Positions 1 to 6,768 of a DNA stretch of 24,417 nt are shown one piece after another. Position 1 is the stretch's first letter. The number at the start of each line of letters is the position of its first letter. A model generated the notes under the pieces. The model did no database searches and was not told where the DNA came from. It worked only from the letters and a program-made list of their open reading frames with translations. The stretch is from JADDRA01 sp035553895 (GTDB taxonomy: Bacteria > Actinomycetota > Acidimicrobiia > Acidimicrobiales > CADCSY01), in contig DATMJI010000039.1 of NCBI GenBank assembly GCA_035553895.1, forward strand, positions 1-24,417, read 5' to 3'. A program made the position numbers and the translations under genes.

Positions 1-16
1 CCACCCCCACCATCCC

Positions 17-75
17 GTTCTTTGTCGGATCGGCAGTGCCAGAGACGGTCGAGCCGACAGCGAACGGAGGGGGGG
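17..75. repeat. Family B palindromic repeat, copy 1
   Basis: A 59-base element with a left arm (GTTCTTTGTCGG, 17-28) and a right arm (from TCGAGCCGACAG at 49 through a G-run ending at 75). The arms pair imperfectly around a 20-base loop. A second copy at 18940-18998 has the same length, an identical 12-base left arm and a right arm differing at one base in 27, while the loop is unrelated. This copy ends 7 bases before the start codon of the PHP gene, so its G-rich end could also act as that gene's ribosome-binding region. Confidence 0.7.
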
Positions 76-82
76 CTGAGGG

Positions 83-1129
83 ATGGAGCCGGCGGACGCC
101 CTGGCTCGCATCGGCTATCTGCTCGACCGCGACCACGCCCCCACCTACCGGGCCCGGGCCTACCACCGGGCGGCCGCGGTGATCGGCGCCCTGCCCCCCG
201 GTGAGGTCGCCGAGCGGGCCCGCCAGCACCGCCTCACCGACCTGGAGCACCTCGGCCCCAAGACGGCAGCCATCGTGGAACAGGCGGTGGCCGGCCAGGT
301 GCCGCCGTACCTCCAGGAGCTGGAGGAGACCACGGCGGTGGTGCCCGAGACCGAGGCGGGGGCCGACCTGCGGGCTGCCCTGCGGGGCGACTGCCACACC
401 CATTCCACCTGGAGCGACGGTGGGGCCGACATCGCCACCATGGCCCGGGCGGCCCGGGCCCTGGGCCACGACTACGTGGTGCTCACCGACCACTCCCCCC
501 GCCTCAAGGTGGCCAACGGCCTCACGCCCGAGCGCCTGCGGGCCCAGCTCGACGTGGTGGACGAGACCAACGCCACCCTGGCCGGGGAGGCCGCCGCCGG
601 CGCCCCGCCGTTCCGGATCCTCACCGGCATCGAGGTCGACATCCTCGACGACGGCACCCTCGACCAGGAGGACGAGCTCCTCGCCCGCCTCGATCTGGTG
701 GTGGCCAGCTGCCACTCCAAGTTGCGCATGGACTCCCGGGCCATGACCAGGCGTATGGCCACGGCAGTGGCCAACCCCCACGTCGACGTCCTCGGCCACT
801 GCACCGGCCGCCTCCGGGGGGCCACGGGCAAGGGTCGCCCGGAGTCCAGCTTCGACGCCGAGCTCGTCTTCCACGCCTGCCAGCGCTTCGACACGGCGGT
901 GGAGGTCAACTGCCGGCCCGAGCGCCTCGACCCGCCGCGGCGCCTACTGGCGCTGGCGGCCGAGTCGGGCTGCCGCTTCAGCATCGACACCGACGCCCAC
1001 GCCCCCGGCCAACTGGAGTGGCAGCCCTACGGCACCGACCGCCTGGCCGCCGCCGGGGTGAGCGCCGAGCGGGTGGTCAACACCTCGTCCGCCGGCGACC
1101 TCCTGGCCTGGACCGCCTCCCACGCCTGA
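83..1129 (+). CDS. PHP-domain phosphoesterase with PolX-type N-terminus
   Basis: This 348-aa protein is predicted to be a metal-dependent phosphoesterase. Residues 1-85 resemble the helical 8-kDa/helix-hairpin-helix part of family X DNA polymerases (LGPKTAAIVEQA is hairpin-like). Residues from about 100 form a PHP domain with the expected metal ligands: CHTH (H105, H107), SDG near 111, TDH (135-137), EVD (184-186), SCHS, DVLGH and DTDAH (302-306). The polymerase palm and fingers found in full bacterial PolX are absent, so this is not a polymerase. Its substrate is unknown; trimming of DNA ends or small phosphoesters are possible roles. The ATG at 83 follows a GGAGGGGGG run. Family A repeats start 8 bases after the stop. 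Confidence in the PHP assignment is high and in the biological role is low. Confidence 0.88.
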   Translation: MEPADALARIGYLLDRDHAPTYRARAYHRAAAVIGALPPGEVAERARQHRLTDLEHLGPKTAAIVEQAVAGQVPPYLQELEETTAVVPETEAGADLRAALRGDCHTHSTWSDGGADIATMARAARALGHDYVVLTDHSPRLKVANGLTPERLRAQLDVVDETNATLAGEAAAGAPPFRILTGIEVDILDDGTLDQEDELLARLDLVVASCHSKLRMDSRAMTRRMATAVANPHVDVLGHCTGRLRGATGKGRPESSFDAELVFHACQRFDTAVEVNCRPERLDPPRRLLALAAESGCRFSIDTDAHAPGQLEWQPYGTDRLAAAGVSAERVVNTSSAGDLLAWTASHA

Positions 1130-1137
1130 CCACCTAC

Positions 1138-1348
1138 GAACTGGTGGCAGAACCGGGGCCGGCTCGGCACCGCATCCGCCACCAGAACGCGGGGTTGCGG
1201 CCGGTGCACCGAGGCCCCCCGCCGGGTCGGCCGCCGCCCCGCACCACGAACTGGTGGCAGAACCGGGGCCGGGTCGGCACCGCATCCGCCACCAGAACGC
1301 AGGGTTGCGGCCGGTGCACCGAGGCCCCCCGCCGGGTCGGCCGCCGCC
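1138..1348. repeat. Tandem pair of 110-bp units carrying family A palindromes
   Basis: The unit starting at 1138 is repeated at 1248 (period 110) with only two visible mismatches over about 100 bases. Each unit begins with a 53-base palindromic core (1138-1190 and 1248-1300): GAACTGGTGGCAGAACCGG on the left and an imperfect complement ending CCACCAGAAC on the right. The rest of the unit is unrelated GC-rich sequence. The pair fills the gap between the PHP gene and the bL37-like gene, and no coding signal is seen in it. Related cores occur at 3611, 3696 and 4848. Confidence 0.85.
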
Positions 1349-1365
1349 GGGAGGTCGGCAACCGG

Positions 1366-1371
1366 TAGCGT
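1366..1371 (+). promoter_or_regulatory. TAGCGT -10 box of bL37-like gene
   Basis: A TANNNT hexamer lies 8 bases before the ATG at 1380, with no Shine-Dalgarno in between. The same box-to-start geometry precedes several other genes here, which suggests leaderless transcription starting at or next to the ATG. Confidence 0.55.
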
Positions 1372-1379
1372 GGGTCGCC

Positions 1380-1466
1380 ATGTCGAAGAAGACGGCCAAG
1401 CGCAAGGCCAAGGCTCGCTCCTCCAAGGCCAATCACGGCCGCAAGCCCAACGCTGGGCGGGGTTGA
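1380..1466 (+). CDS. bL37-like small ribosomal protein (50S)
   Basis: This 28-aa, extremely basic peptide (MSKKTAKRKAKARSSKANH... then GRKPNA) resembles bL37. That is the tiny large-subunit ribosomal protein recognised in mycobacterial ribosome structures, whose remembered C-terminal part reads SKANHGKRPN. The shared SKANHG-(K/R)2-PN core is the basis for the call. It is too small for most automatic gene callers. A TAGCGT box 8 bases upstream supports the ATG at 1380. The stop is 55 bases before the prolyl oligopeptidase start, so the two could be co-transcribed. The assignment rests on memory of the family, not on an alignment. Its small size leaves some doubt, but composition, the conserved core and the promoter all agree. 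Confidence 0.75.
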   Translation: MSKKTAKRKAKARSSKANHGRKPNAGRG

Positions 1467-1521
1467 GGGGCCACCGGCCCCTGGCGGCACGCCCCCAGCC
1501 ACCGACTCCCGCCGGCCCTCG

Positions 1522-3597
1522 ATGAGGGTCCCGGCCCCACCGCGAACCCCGGTGGAGGACATCGTCGAGCGCCTCCACGGCGTGGAGGTCGCCGACCCCT
1601 ACCGCTGGCTCGAGGACGGCGACGACCCCGAGACCCGAGCATGGGTCGACGCCCAGAACCGGCGCACCCGGGCGGCCATCGACGCCCTCGGCTCGCGGGC
1701 CGGCCTGCGCCGCCGCCTGGAGGCGCTGCTGCGCGCACCCGTGGTGAGTTCGCCGCGCCTGCGGGGGGACCGGGTCTTCACCCGGGAGCGGGGCGGCTCC
1801 GCCGACCAGGCCACCCTGGTGGTGCGCTCGGCCACCGACGCCGGCCAGCCGCCCCGCACCCTGGTCGATCCCGCCACCGCCGAGGACGACACCTGTGCCC
1901 TCGACTGGTTCCACCCGTCGCCCGGCGGCGACCTGGTCGCCTACGGGACCTCGACGGCCGGCGACGAGCGCTCCACCCTGCGCCTGCTCGAGGTGGCGAC
2001 CGGTGCCCACCTGGACGAGGTCATCCCCCACACCCGGGCCGCCAGCCTGGCCTGGCTCCCGGACAGCTCGGCCTTCGCCTACTCCCGCTACCCGGACCCG
2101 GCCGAGGTGGGCGACGAGGAGGCCGGCTACCACCGGGCCCTGTGGTGGCACCGCCTGGGCGACGACCCCGGCCGGGACGAGCTCATCTGGGGTGACGACG
2201 ACCTGCCCGACCGCACCGCCTGGCCCCACGTGTCGCTCAGCCCCGACGGGCGCTGGATGCTCGTGCACGTCTCCCTCGGTTGGAGCCGCACCGACGTCCA
2301 CCTCATCGACCGCACTACCGGCGAGCGCCGGACGCTGATCGAGGGCGAAGCGGCCACCACCGCGCTGGAGGTGGTGGGCGAGCGCCTGTACGGCACCACC
2401 ACCCTCGGCGCCCCCCGGGGCCGGGTCGTCACCGCCCACGTGGCCGCCCCCGAGATGAGCCACTGGGAGACCATGGTCCCCGAGAGCGACGCGGTGATCG
2501 ACGGCTCCGTGGTGGCCGGCCCCTCACTCCTGGTGGCGTCGACCGCCGTGGCCGTGGCCCGCCTCCACCGCCACCGCTTGGACGGCAGCGGGGACGTGGC
2601 CGTCGAGCTGCCCGGCATCGGGGCCCTGGCCGGCCTCGACGCCGATCCCCATCCCGGTCCCGATGCCGGACGGGAGGTCGCCTTCCTGGCCTTCGGCTCC
2701 TTCACCCGCCCGCCCGGGCTCTGGCGCTGGAGCCCCGGTGGCCTCGAGCCCTGGGGCAGCCCGCCAGCTGGTGGCGAGGTTGCCGATCCCGACCACTACC
2801 GGGTGCGGCAGGTGACCTACCCGTCGACCGACGGTACGGAGGTGCCCATGTTCGTGGTACAGCGCCGCGACACGGTCGCCGGTCCGGACACGCCGGCGGT
2901 GCTGACCGGCTACGGCGGTTTCGCCGTGGCCAGCGGGCCGGCGTGGTCGCCGGTAGGCGTGGCCGTGGCCGACGCCGGGGGCCTCTACGCCGTGGCCGGC
3001 ATCCGGGGCGGCACCGAGCACGGCGAAGAGTGGCACCGGGCCGGGATGCGCCAGCACAAGCAGCAGTGCTTCGATGACTTCCTGGCCGCGGCCGACTGGC
3101 TGGTGGAACAGGGCCTGACGTCGAGGCCCAAGCTCGCCATCCGCGGTGGCAGCAACGGCGGCCTGCTGATGGGCGCAGCCATCACCCAGCGCCCCGACCT
3201 CTGCGCCGCCGTGCACTGCGCCGTGCCCCTGCTCGACATGGTGCGCTTCCCCCAGTTCCTCATCGCCCGGCTGTGGACGCCGGAGTACGGCGATCCCGAC
3301 GTCGCCGAGGAGTTCGCCTGGCTCCACGCCTACTCGCCCTACCACCGGGTCGCCGACGGCACCTGCTACCCGGCGGTGCTGCTCACCACCGCCGACAGCG
3401 ACAGCCGGGTCGACCCCTGCCACGCCCGCAAGTTCGCCGCCCGCCTCCAGGCCGCCTCGTCCTGCCCGGACGAGCACCCGGTGCTGCTGCGGACCGAGAC
3501 CAGAGCCGGCCACGGGGCCGGCAAGCCGGTGGGGCGCCAGGCTGACGAGGCCGCCGACGTGCTCGCCTTTCTCTTCGACCGCCTGGGCGTCTCCTGA
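1522..3597 (+). CDS. Prolyl oligopeptidase family serine peptidase (S9A)
   Basis: This 691-aa protein has the size and layout of cytosolic prolyl endopeptidases, which cleave after proline in short peptides. The N-terminal part (DPYRWLED near residues 28-35) and a long beta-propeller region are followed by the alpha/beta-hydrolase domain from about 430. The catalytic triad is visible: Ser544 in GGSNGG, Asp627 in DSRVDP, and His664 in RAGHGAGK. The TGYGGF and GGTEHGEEWH motifs near 460-500 are also typical. No signal peptide is seen, so it is likely cytoplasmic. The ATG at 1522 is the first usable start after the bL37-like stop; no clear ribosome-binding site or TANNNT box precedes it, so the start is the weakest part of the call. 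Family A repeats begin 13 bases after its stop. Confidence 0.93.
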   Translation: MRVPAPPRTPVEDIVERLHGVEVADPYRWLEDGDDPETRAWVDAQNRRTRAAIDALGSRAGLRRRLEALLRAPVVSSPRLRGDRVFTRERGGSADQATLVVRSATDAGQPPRTLVDPATAEDDTCALDWFHPSPGGDLVAYGTSTAGDERSTLRLLEVATGAHLDEVIPHTRAASLAWLPDSSAFAYSRYPDPAEVGDEEAGYHRALWWHRLGDDPGRDELIWGDDDLPDRTAWPHVSLSPDGRWMLVHVSLGWSRTDVHLIDRTTGERRTLIEGEAATTALEVVGERLYGTTTLGAPRGRVVTAHVAAPEMSHWETMVPESDAVIDGSVVAGPSLLVASTAVAVARLHRHRLDGSGDVAVELPGIGALAGLDADPHPGPDAGREVAFLAFGSFTRPPGLWRWSPGGLEPWGSPPAGGEVADPDHYRVRQVTYPSTDGTEVPMFVVQRRDTVAGPDTPAVLTGYGGFAVASGPAWSPVGVAVADAGGLYAVAGIRGGTEHGEEWHRAGMRQHKQQCFDDFLAAADWLVEQGLTSRPKLAIRGGSNGGLLMGAAITQRPDLCAAVHCAVPLLDMVRFPQFLIARLWTPEYGDPDVAEEFAWLHAYSPYHRVADGTCYPAVLLTTADSDSRVDPCHARKFAARLQAASSCPDEHPVLLRTETRAGHGAGKPVGRQADEAADVLAFLFDRLGVS

Positions 3598-3599
3598 GC

Positions 3600-3771
3600 T
3601 GGGGTCGTCCCGAACTGGTGGTAGGACCAGGGCCACTCCGGTCCCGGTTCTGCCACCAGTTCGCCAGGGGGGGTCATATTGGCCGGGGGTCGTCCCGAAC
3701 TGGTGGTAGGACCAAGGCCACTCCGGTACCGGTTCTGCCACCAGTTCGCCCAAAGGGGGGGTCATGTTGGC
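3600..3771. repeat. Tandem pair of ~85-bp units carrying family A palindromes
   Basis: Two near-identical units lie 85 bases apart. Their cores are at 3611-3663 and 3696-3748. Each core starts CGAACTGGTGG and ends CCACCAGTTCG (a perfect 11-bp match), and the stem extends inward with a few mismatches. The flanks (GGGGTCGTCC before; a G-run then GGTCAT and TTGGCC after) are also duplicated. The pair lies between the prolyl oligopeptidase stop and the topoisomerase start. It could act as a transcription terminator or mRNA-stabilising structure, but no U-tract follows. Confidence 0.88.
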
Positions 3772-3815
3772 CGGGGGGCCTGCGCTGGGCCCGCCGGGGG
3801 TACCACCGCGCCACC

Positions 3816-4838
3816 ATGGCCATCACCGACCCTGCGGCCAGCGCCGACGACGCCGGGCTGTCCTACGTAGGCGACGCCCAGCCGGGGATCACCCGCCGGC
3901 GCCGGGGCCGGGGCTTCTCCTACTACCGCCCTGGCGGTGGCCTGATCGACGACCCCGGTGAGCGGGCCCGCATCGAGGCCCTGGCCGTGCCCCCGGCCTG
4001 GACCGACGTGTGGATCTGCAGCCGGCCTGACGGTCACATCCAGGCCACCGGACGCGACGACCGGGGGCGCAAGCAGTACCGCTACCACCCCCGCTGGCAC
4101 GAGGTGCGCGATGCCACCAAGTTCGACGCCCTGGCCGACTTCGGCCGCCTCCTCCCCGATCTGCGGGCCCACGTGGACCGGGATCTGGCCCGGCGGGGCC
4201 TGCCCGAGGAGAAGGTCATGGCGGCGGTGGTCAAGCTGTTGGACCAGACCCTCATCCGCATCGGCAACGACGAGTACGCCCTGGCCAACGGGTCCTACGG
4301 GCTCACCACCATCGAGGGCCGCCATGTCCGGGTCAGCGGTTCCACCCTGGTCTTCGAGTTCGGGGGCAAGAGCGGCCAGGAGATCGACCTGTCGCTGCGG
4401 GACCGCCGGCTGGCCGCCATCGTCCAGCGCTGCCAGGAGCTGCCCGGAGAGGACCTGTTCCAGTACCTGGCCGGCGAGCGGGTGGTCGACGTCACGTCCA
4501 CCGACGTCAACGACTACCTGCGATCGCTGACCGGCGGCGATCGCACGGCCAAGGACTTCCGCACCTGGGGGGGCACGGTCGAGGCAGCCGGACGCCTGGT
4601 CGAGCTCGGCCCCGGCGAGACCGAGCGCGAGTGCGACCGGCGGGTGCTCGCCGCCATCGACGCCGCCGCCGAGCGCCTCGGCAACACCAGGGCCGTGGCC
4701 CGCAGCGGCTACGTCCACCCCCGGGTGGGCGAGGCCTACCGGACCGGCGACCTGGCCGAGGCGTGGCGGCGTTCCCGCACCACCCCCCGCCTGAGCCGGA
4801 GGGAGCGCACCGTGCTCAAGGTGCTCGACGCCGGCTGA
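3816..4838 (+). CDS. DNA topoisomerase IB
   Basis: This 340-aa type IB topoisomerase relaxes supercoils through a 3'-phosphotyrosine intermediate. The length and motifs match the compact bacterial/poxvirus class. Visible catalytic features are Arg148 in RIGNDEY, Lys185 in GGKSGQE, Arg249 in FRTWGG, and the nucleophile Tyr299 in RSGYVHP. The YRYHPRWHEVRD segment near 85-100 is the usual N-terminal domain junction. The frame is open further upstream to about 3618, but that stretch is entirely palindromic repeat, so the ATG at 3816 is chosen. An imperfect TACCAC box lies 9 bases before it. The family A copy beginning 9 bases after the stop may end the transcript. No ku, ligD or other repair partner is adjacent. 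Confidence 0.93.
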   Translation: MAITDPAASADDAGLSYVGDAQPGITRRRRGRGFSYYRPGGGLIDDPGERARIEALAVPPAWTDVWICSRPDGHIQATGRDDRGRKQYRYHPRWHEVRDATKFDALADFGRLLPDLRAHVDRDLARRGLPEEKVMAAVVKLLDQTLIRIGNDEYALANGSYGLTTIEGRHVRVSGSTLVFEFGGKSGQEIDLSLRDRRLAAIVQRCQELPGEDLFQYLAGERVVDVTSTDVNDYLRSLTGGDRTAKDFRTWGGTVEAAGRLVELGPGETERECDRRVLAAIDAAAERLGNTRAVARSGYVHPRVGEAYRTGDLAEAWRRSRTTPRLSRRERTVLKVLDAG

Positions 4839-4847
4839 GCCCTTCCC

Positions 4848-4900
4848 GTTCTGGTGGTCGGACCGGGCCGGAACCGGCGCATCCGGACCACCAGATCCCG
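4848..4900. repeat. Family A palindromic repeat, single copy
   Basis: A core with CTGGTGGTCGGA (4851-4862) faces the complement TCCGGACCACCAG (4882-4894), with one bulged base. It shares the CTGGTGG/CCACCAG tips, the overall ~53-base length and an internal GGAACCGG with the copies at 1138, 1248, 3611 and 3696. Like those, it starts about 10 bases after a stop codon, here that of topoisomerase IB. Confidence 0.72.
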
Positions 4901-4926
4901 GTGCGGTCCCCGGCGGGCGGACCTCC

Positions 4927-4932
4927 TACCCT
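4927..4932 (+). promoter_or_regulatory. TACCCT -10 box
   Basis: A TANNNT hexamer sits exactly 8 bases before the ATG at 4941, with no Shine-Dalgarno. It supports that start over any start inside the preceding palindrome. Confidence 0.5.
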
Positions 4933-4940
4933 GGCCGGCG

Positions 4941-5546
4941 ATGCTCGACCACGTGTTCACCGACGCCATCGGCGCCCTGCGGGACGCCCTGGAAGGCGCT
5001 CTGCTCGAGCGCCAGGCCTTCGAGGAGCGCTTCCAGGTCGACGTCCTCCTCGGCGACGTGACGTGGGAGACCAGCTACGGGCTGCCCGGCGAGGGGTCGC
5101 CGCCCCGGGTCCAAGCCGACATCACCCTCGACTGGCCCACCTGGTCGCAGACCGCCTACCGCAGCTGGTACCTCGACGACACCCTCGACAAGGCGCCCGA
5201 AGATCCCCCCGAGGTGCTGGTGGAGGTCTCGCTGCGGGTTCAGCGCATGGCCGAGCGCCCGGATCCCGGCCGGGTCCTCGCCGTGCTGCCCGAGGCCAGC
5301 CCCCCGATCGGCACCGAGGCCCTCACCCGGTCGGGCCACACCGTCGAGCACGTCTTCGAGGCCGGCGACGGTGAGGGGGAGTTCGCCATCGAGGTGGCCT
5401 ACGAGGGCAGCGTGGCCCTCGACGAGCACGTCATGGCCGACGGCTCCATCCTCGACGAGCGCTTCGGCGGGATCGGCGGCTGGATCGCCTCCACCCTGGT
5501 CCGCCTGGGCGACATCGCCTTCAGCTTCCTCCCGCCGGAGCACTGA
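4941..5546 (+). CDS. Hypothetical protein, 201 aa
   Basis: I do not recognise this family. The protein is acidic, with no signal peptide and no clear membrane segment until a short hydrophobic stretch near the C-terminus (GGWIASTLVRLGDIAFSFL). The N-terminal 35 residues look like an amphipathic helix. The middle alternates in a beta-rich pattern (VDVLLGDVTWETSY, VQADITLDW, EVLVEVSLRV), suggesting a beta-sandwich or barrel. The open frame extends upstream into the family A palindrome, but the ATG at 4941, 8 bases after a TACCCT box, is the more plausible start. It converges with the kinase gene across a 49-base gap. That it is coding is supported by strong third-position GC bias and a full-length frame; its function is unknown. 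Confidence 0.75.
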   Translation: MLDHVFTDAIGALRDALEGALLERQAFEERFQVDVLLGDVTWETSYGLPGEGSPPRVQADITLDWPTWSQTAYRSWYLDDTLDKAPEDPPEVLVEVSLRVQRMAERPDPGRVLAVLPEASPPIGTEALTRSGHTVEHVFEAGDGEGEFAIEVAYEGSVALDEHVMADGSILDERFGGIGGWIASTLVRLGDIAFSFLPPEH

Positions 5547-5595
5547 CCGGCGGGCATCGCTCACGCGCTGGAGCACGCATCGCCGTTCCGAGCCG

Positions 5596-6630
5596 TCAGG
5601 GCTGCCGGTGCCCGCCTCCCGCCGTCCCGCCGCCCGCCGCCAGGTCGGCCAGGTCGGCCAGGTCAGCCAGGGAACGCTCCGGCCGGGCCCCGAGGTGGCC
5701 GATCACCTCGGCCGCGGCCAGCGCCCCCAGCCGGCCGCAGGAGGGGGGATCGAGCCCGGCGCTCAAACCGTGGAGGAAGCCGGCGGCGTAGAGGTCACCG
5801 GCGCCGGTGGTGTCGACGACCCGGTGCACGGGCGCGGCGGCGACCTCGAAGCGCGTCCCCCCGGCGACGACGGTCGACCCGGCCGCCCCCCGGGTGGCCA
5901 CCACCAGGGGGCACAGCTCCTCGACCGAGGCGAGGGCCTCGCCGAAGTCGTCGTGGCCGCTGAGCAACCGCAGCTCGTCCTCGTTGGCGAAGAGGATGTC
6001 GGCCTGCGAGTCCACCAGGGCCCGGAACTCATCCCGGAAGCGCTCGACGCAGAACGAGTCGGACAGCGAGACCGCCACCTGGCGGCCGGCCCGGTGGGCC
6101 GCCGCCGCCGCCTTGTCGAAGGCCTCCCGGGCCGGCGGGCGATCGAAGAGGTAGCCCTCCAGGTAGGTGATCCGGGCCCCGGCCACCAGGGCCTCGTCGA
6201 CATCGTCGGGTCCGAGCTCGCTGGAGGCCCCGAGCAGGGTGCTCATGGTGCGCTGGCCGTCGCCAGAGACCACGATCAGCGACCGCCCGGTGGGGCTGGA
6301 CCCGCCACCGGCCGGGCGGGGGTCGAAGGCCACCCCGGCGGCCCGGATGTCGTGGGTGAAGACCTCGCCCAGCTGGTCGCCGGCCACCCGGCCCACGAAG
6401 GCGACCCGGCTCCCGAGCGAGGCCAGGCCGGCCATGGTGTTGGCCGCCGAGCCCCCCGACACCTCCACCGCCGGGCCCATGGCCTCGTACAGCGCCCGGC
6501 CGGTGCCGGCGTCGACCAGGGCCATGGATCCCTTGACCAGGCCGTGCTCGACCAGGAAGGCGTCGTCGACCGGGGCCAACACGTCGACCAGGGCGTTGCC
6601 GATGCCCACCACGTCATAGGTCGCCGTCAT
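5596..6630 (-). CDS. PfkB-family kinase, adenosine-kinase-like
   Basis: This 344-aa ribokinase/PfkB-fold kinase most closely recalls the bacterial adenosine kinase group, which converts adenosine to AMP using ATP. The N-terminal signature VGIGNALVDV, the GGSAANTMAGLASLG motif near 57-71 and the C-terminal DTTGAGD motif with catalytic Asp279 are all present, as is TLSDSFC-like VSLSDSFC. A GTG at 6642 is possible, but the ATG at 6630 lies 8 bases from a TAGTGT box and is preferred. The last residues contain three Leu-Ala-Asp repeats from a 9-bp tandem repeat (about 5640-5669), then a Gly-rich tail. Substrate specificity (adenosine versus another nucleoside or sugar) cannot be settled by eye. 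It is divergent from pepN. Confidence 0.85.
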   Translation of the reverse strand: MTATYDVVGIGNALVDVLAPVDDAFLVEHGLVKGSMALVDAGTGRALYEAMGPAVEVSGGSAANTMAGLASLGSRVAFVGRVAGDQLGEVFTHDIRAAGVAFDPRPAGGGSSPTGRSLIVVSGDGQRTMSTLLGASSELGPDDVDEALVAGARITYLEGYLFDRPPAREAFDKAAAAAHRAGRQVAVSLSDSFCVERFRDEFRALVDSQADILFANEDELRLLSGHDDFGEALASVEELCPLVVATRGAAGSTVVAGGTRFEVAAAPVHRVVDTTGAGDLYAAGFLHGLSAGLDPPSCGRLGALAAAEVIGHLGARPERSLADLADLADLAAGGGTAGGGHRQP

Positions 6631-6638
6631 CCGCCCGG

Positions 6639-6644
6639 ACACTA
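6639..6644 (-). promoter_or_regulatory. TAGTGT -10 box of kinase gene
   Basis: On the minus strand this TANNNT hexamer is 8 bases upstream of the ATG at 6630, with no Shine-Dalgarno. It decides between the ATG at 6630 and the GTG at 6642, because the GTG overlaps the box itself. Confidence 0.55.
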
Positions 6645-6664
6645 CGAGTGACCGCCCGGCCCGT

Positions 6665-6718
6665 CACCTTTGTGGGCAGTTCTGGACCCCGGCGGTGCTC
6701 ACGTGACCACAAACCGGT
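6665..6718. repeat. Imperfect palindrome in the kinase/pepN divergent gap
   Basis: CACCTTTGTGG (6665-6675) faces CCACAAACCGGTG (6707-6719), pairing through CACC/GGTG and TTTGTGG/CCACAAA with a 2-base bulge and a 31-base loop. It sits between two divergent promoters, so it could be an operator or a degenerate member of the repeat families. Only this one copy was noticed. Confidence 0.4.
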
Positions 6719-6756
6719 GCGGCGGCGGGGAAAAGGCACCGTCCGGGGGGTGCCGG

Positions 6757-6762
6757 TAGCAT
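6757..6762 (+). promoter_or_regulatory. TAGCAT -10 box of pepN
   Basis: This TANNNT hexamer lies 6 bases before the GTG at 6769. Just upstream, GGCACC and GGTGCC form a small 6-bp hairpin (about 6735-6754) that could modulate the promoter. Confidence 0.5.
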
Positions 6763-6768
6763 CCCGCC

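Noticed and set aside
1138..1348. CRISPR array
   Set aside because: Only two units with identical long spacers, no short regularly spaced repeats, and no cas genes nearby.
1027..2463. A 478-codon minus-strand frame through the repeat array and the peptidase gene
   Set aside because: It crosses palindromic repeats and is antisense to two real genes; there are no family features.
3618..3815. N-terminal extension of topoisomerase IB of 66 codons
   Set aside because: The extension is encoded wholly by tandem family A palindromes and has no topoisomerase similarity; the ATG at 3816 gives a normal family length.
5547..5595. Terminator between the hypothetical gene and the kinase
   Set aside because: Only two direct GCATCGC repeats are seen; no convincing hairpin.
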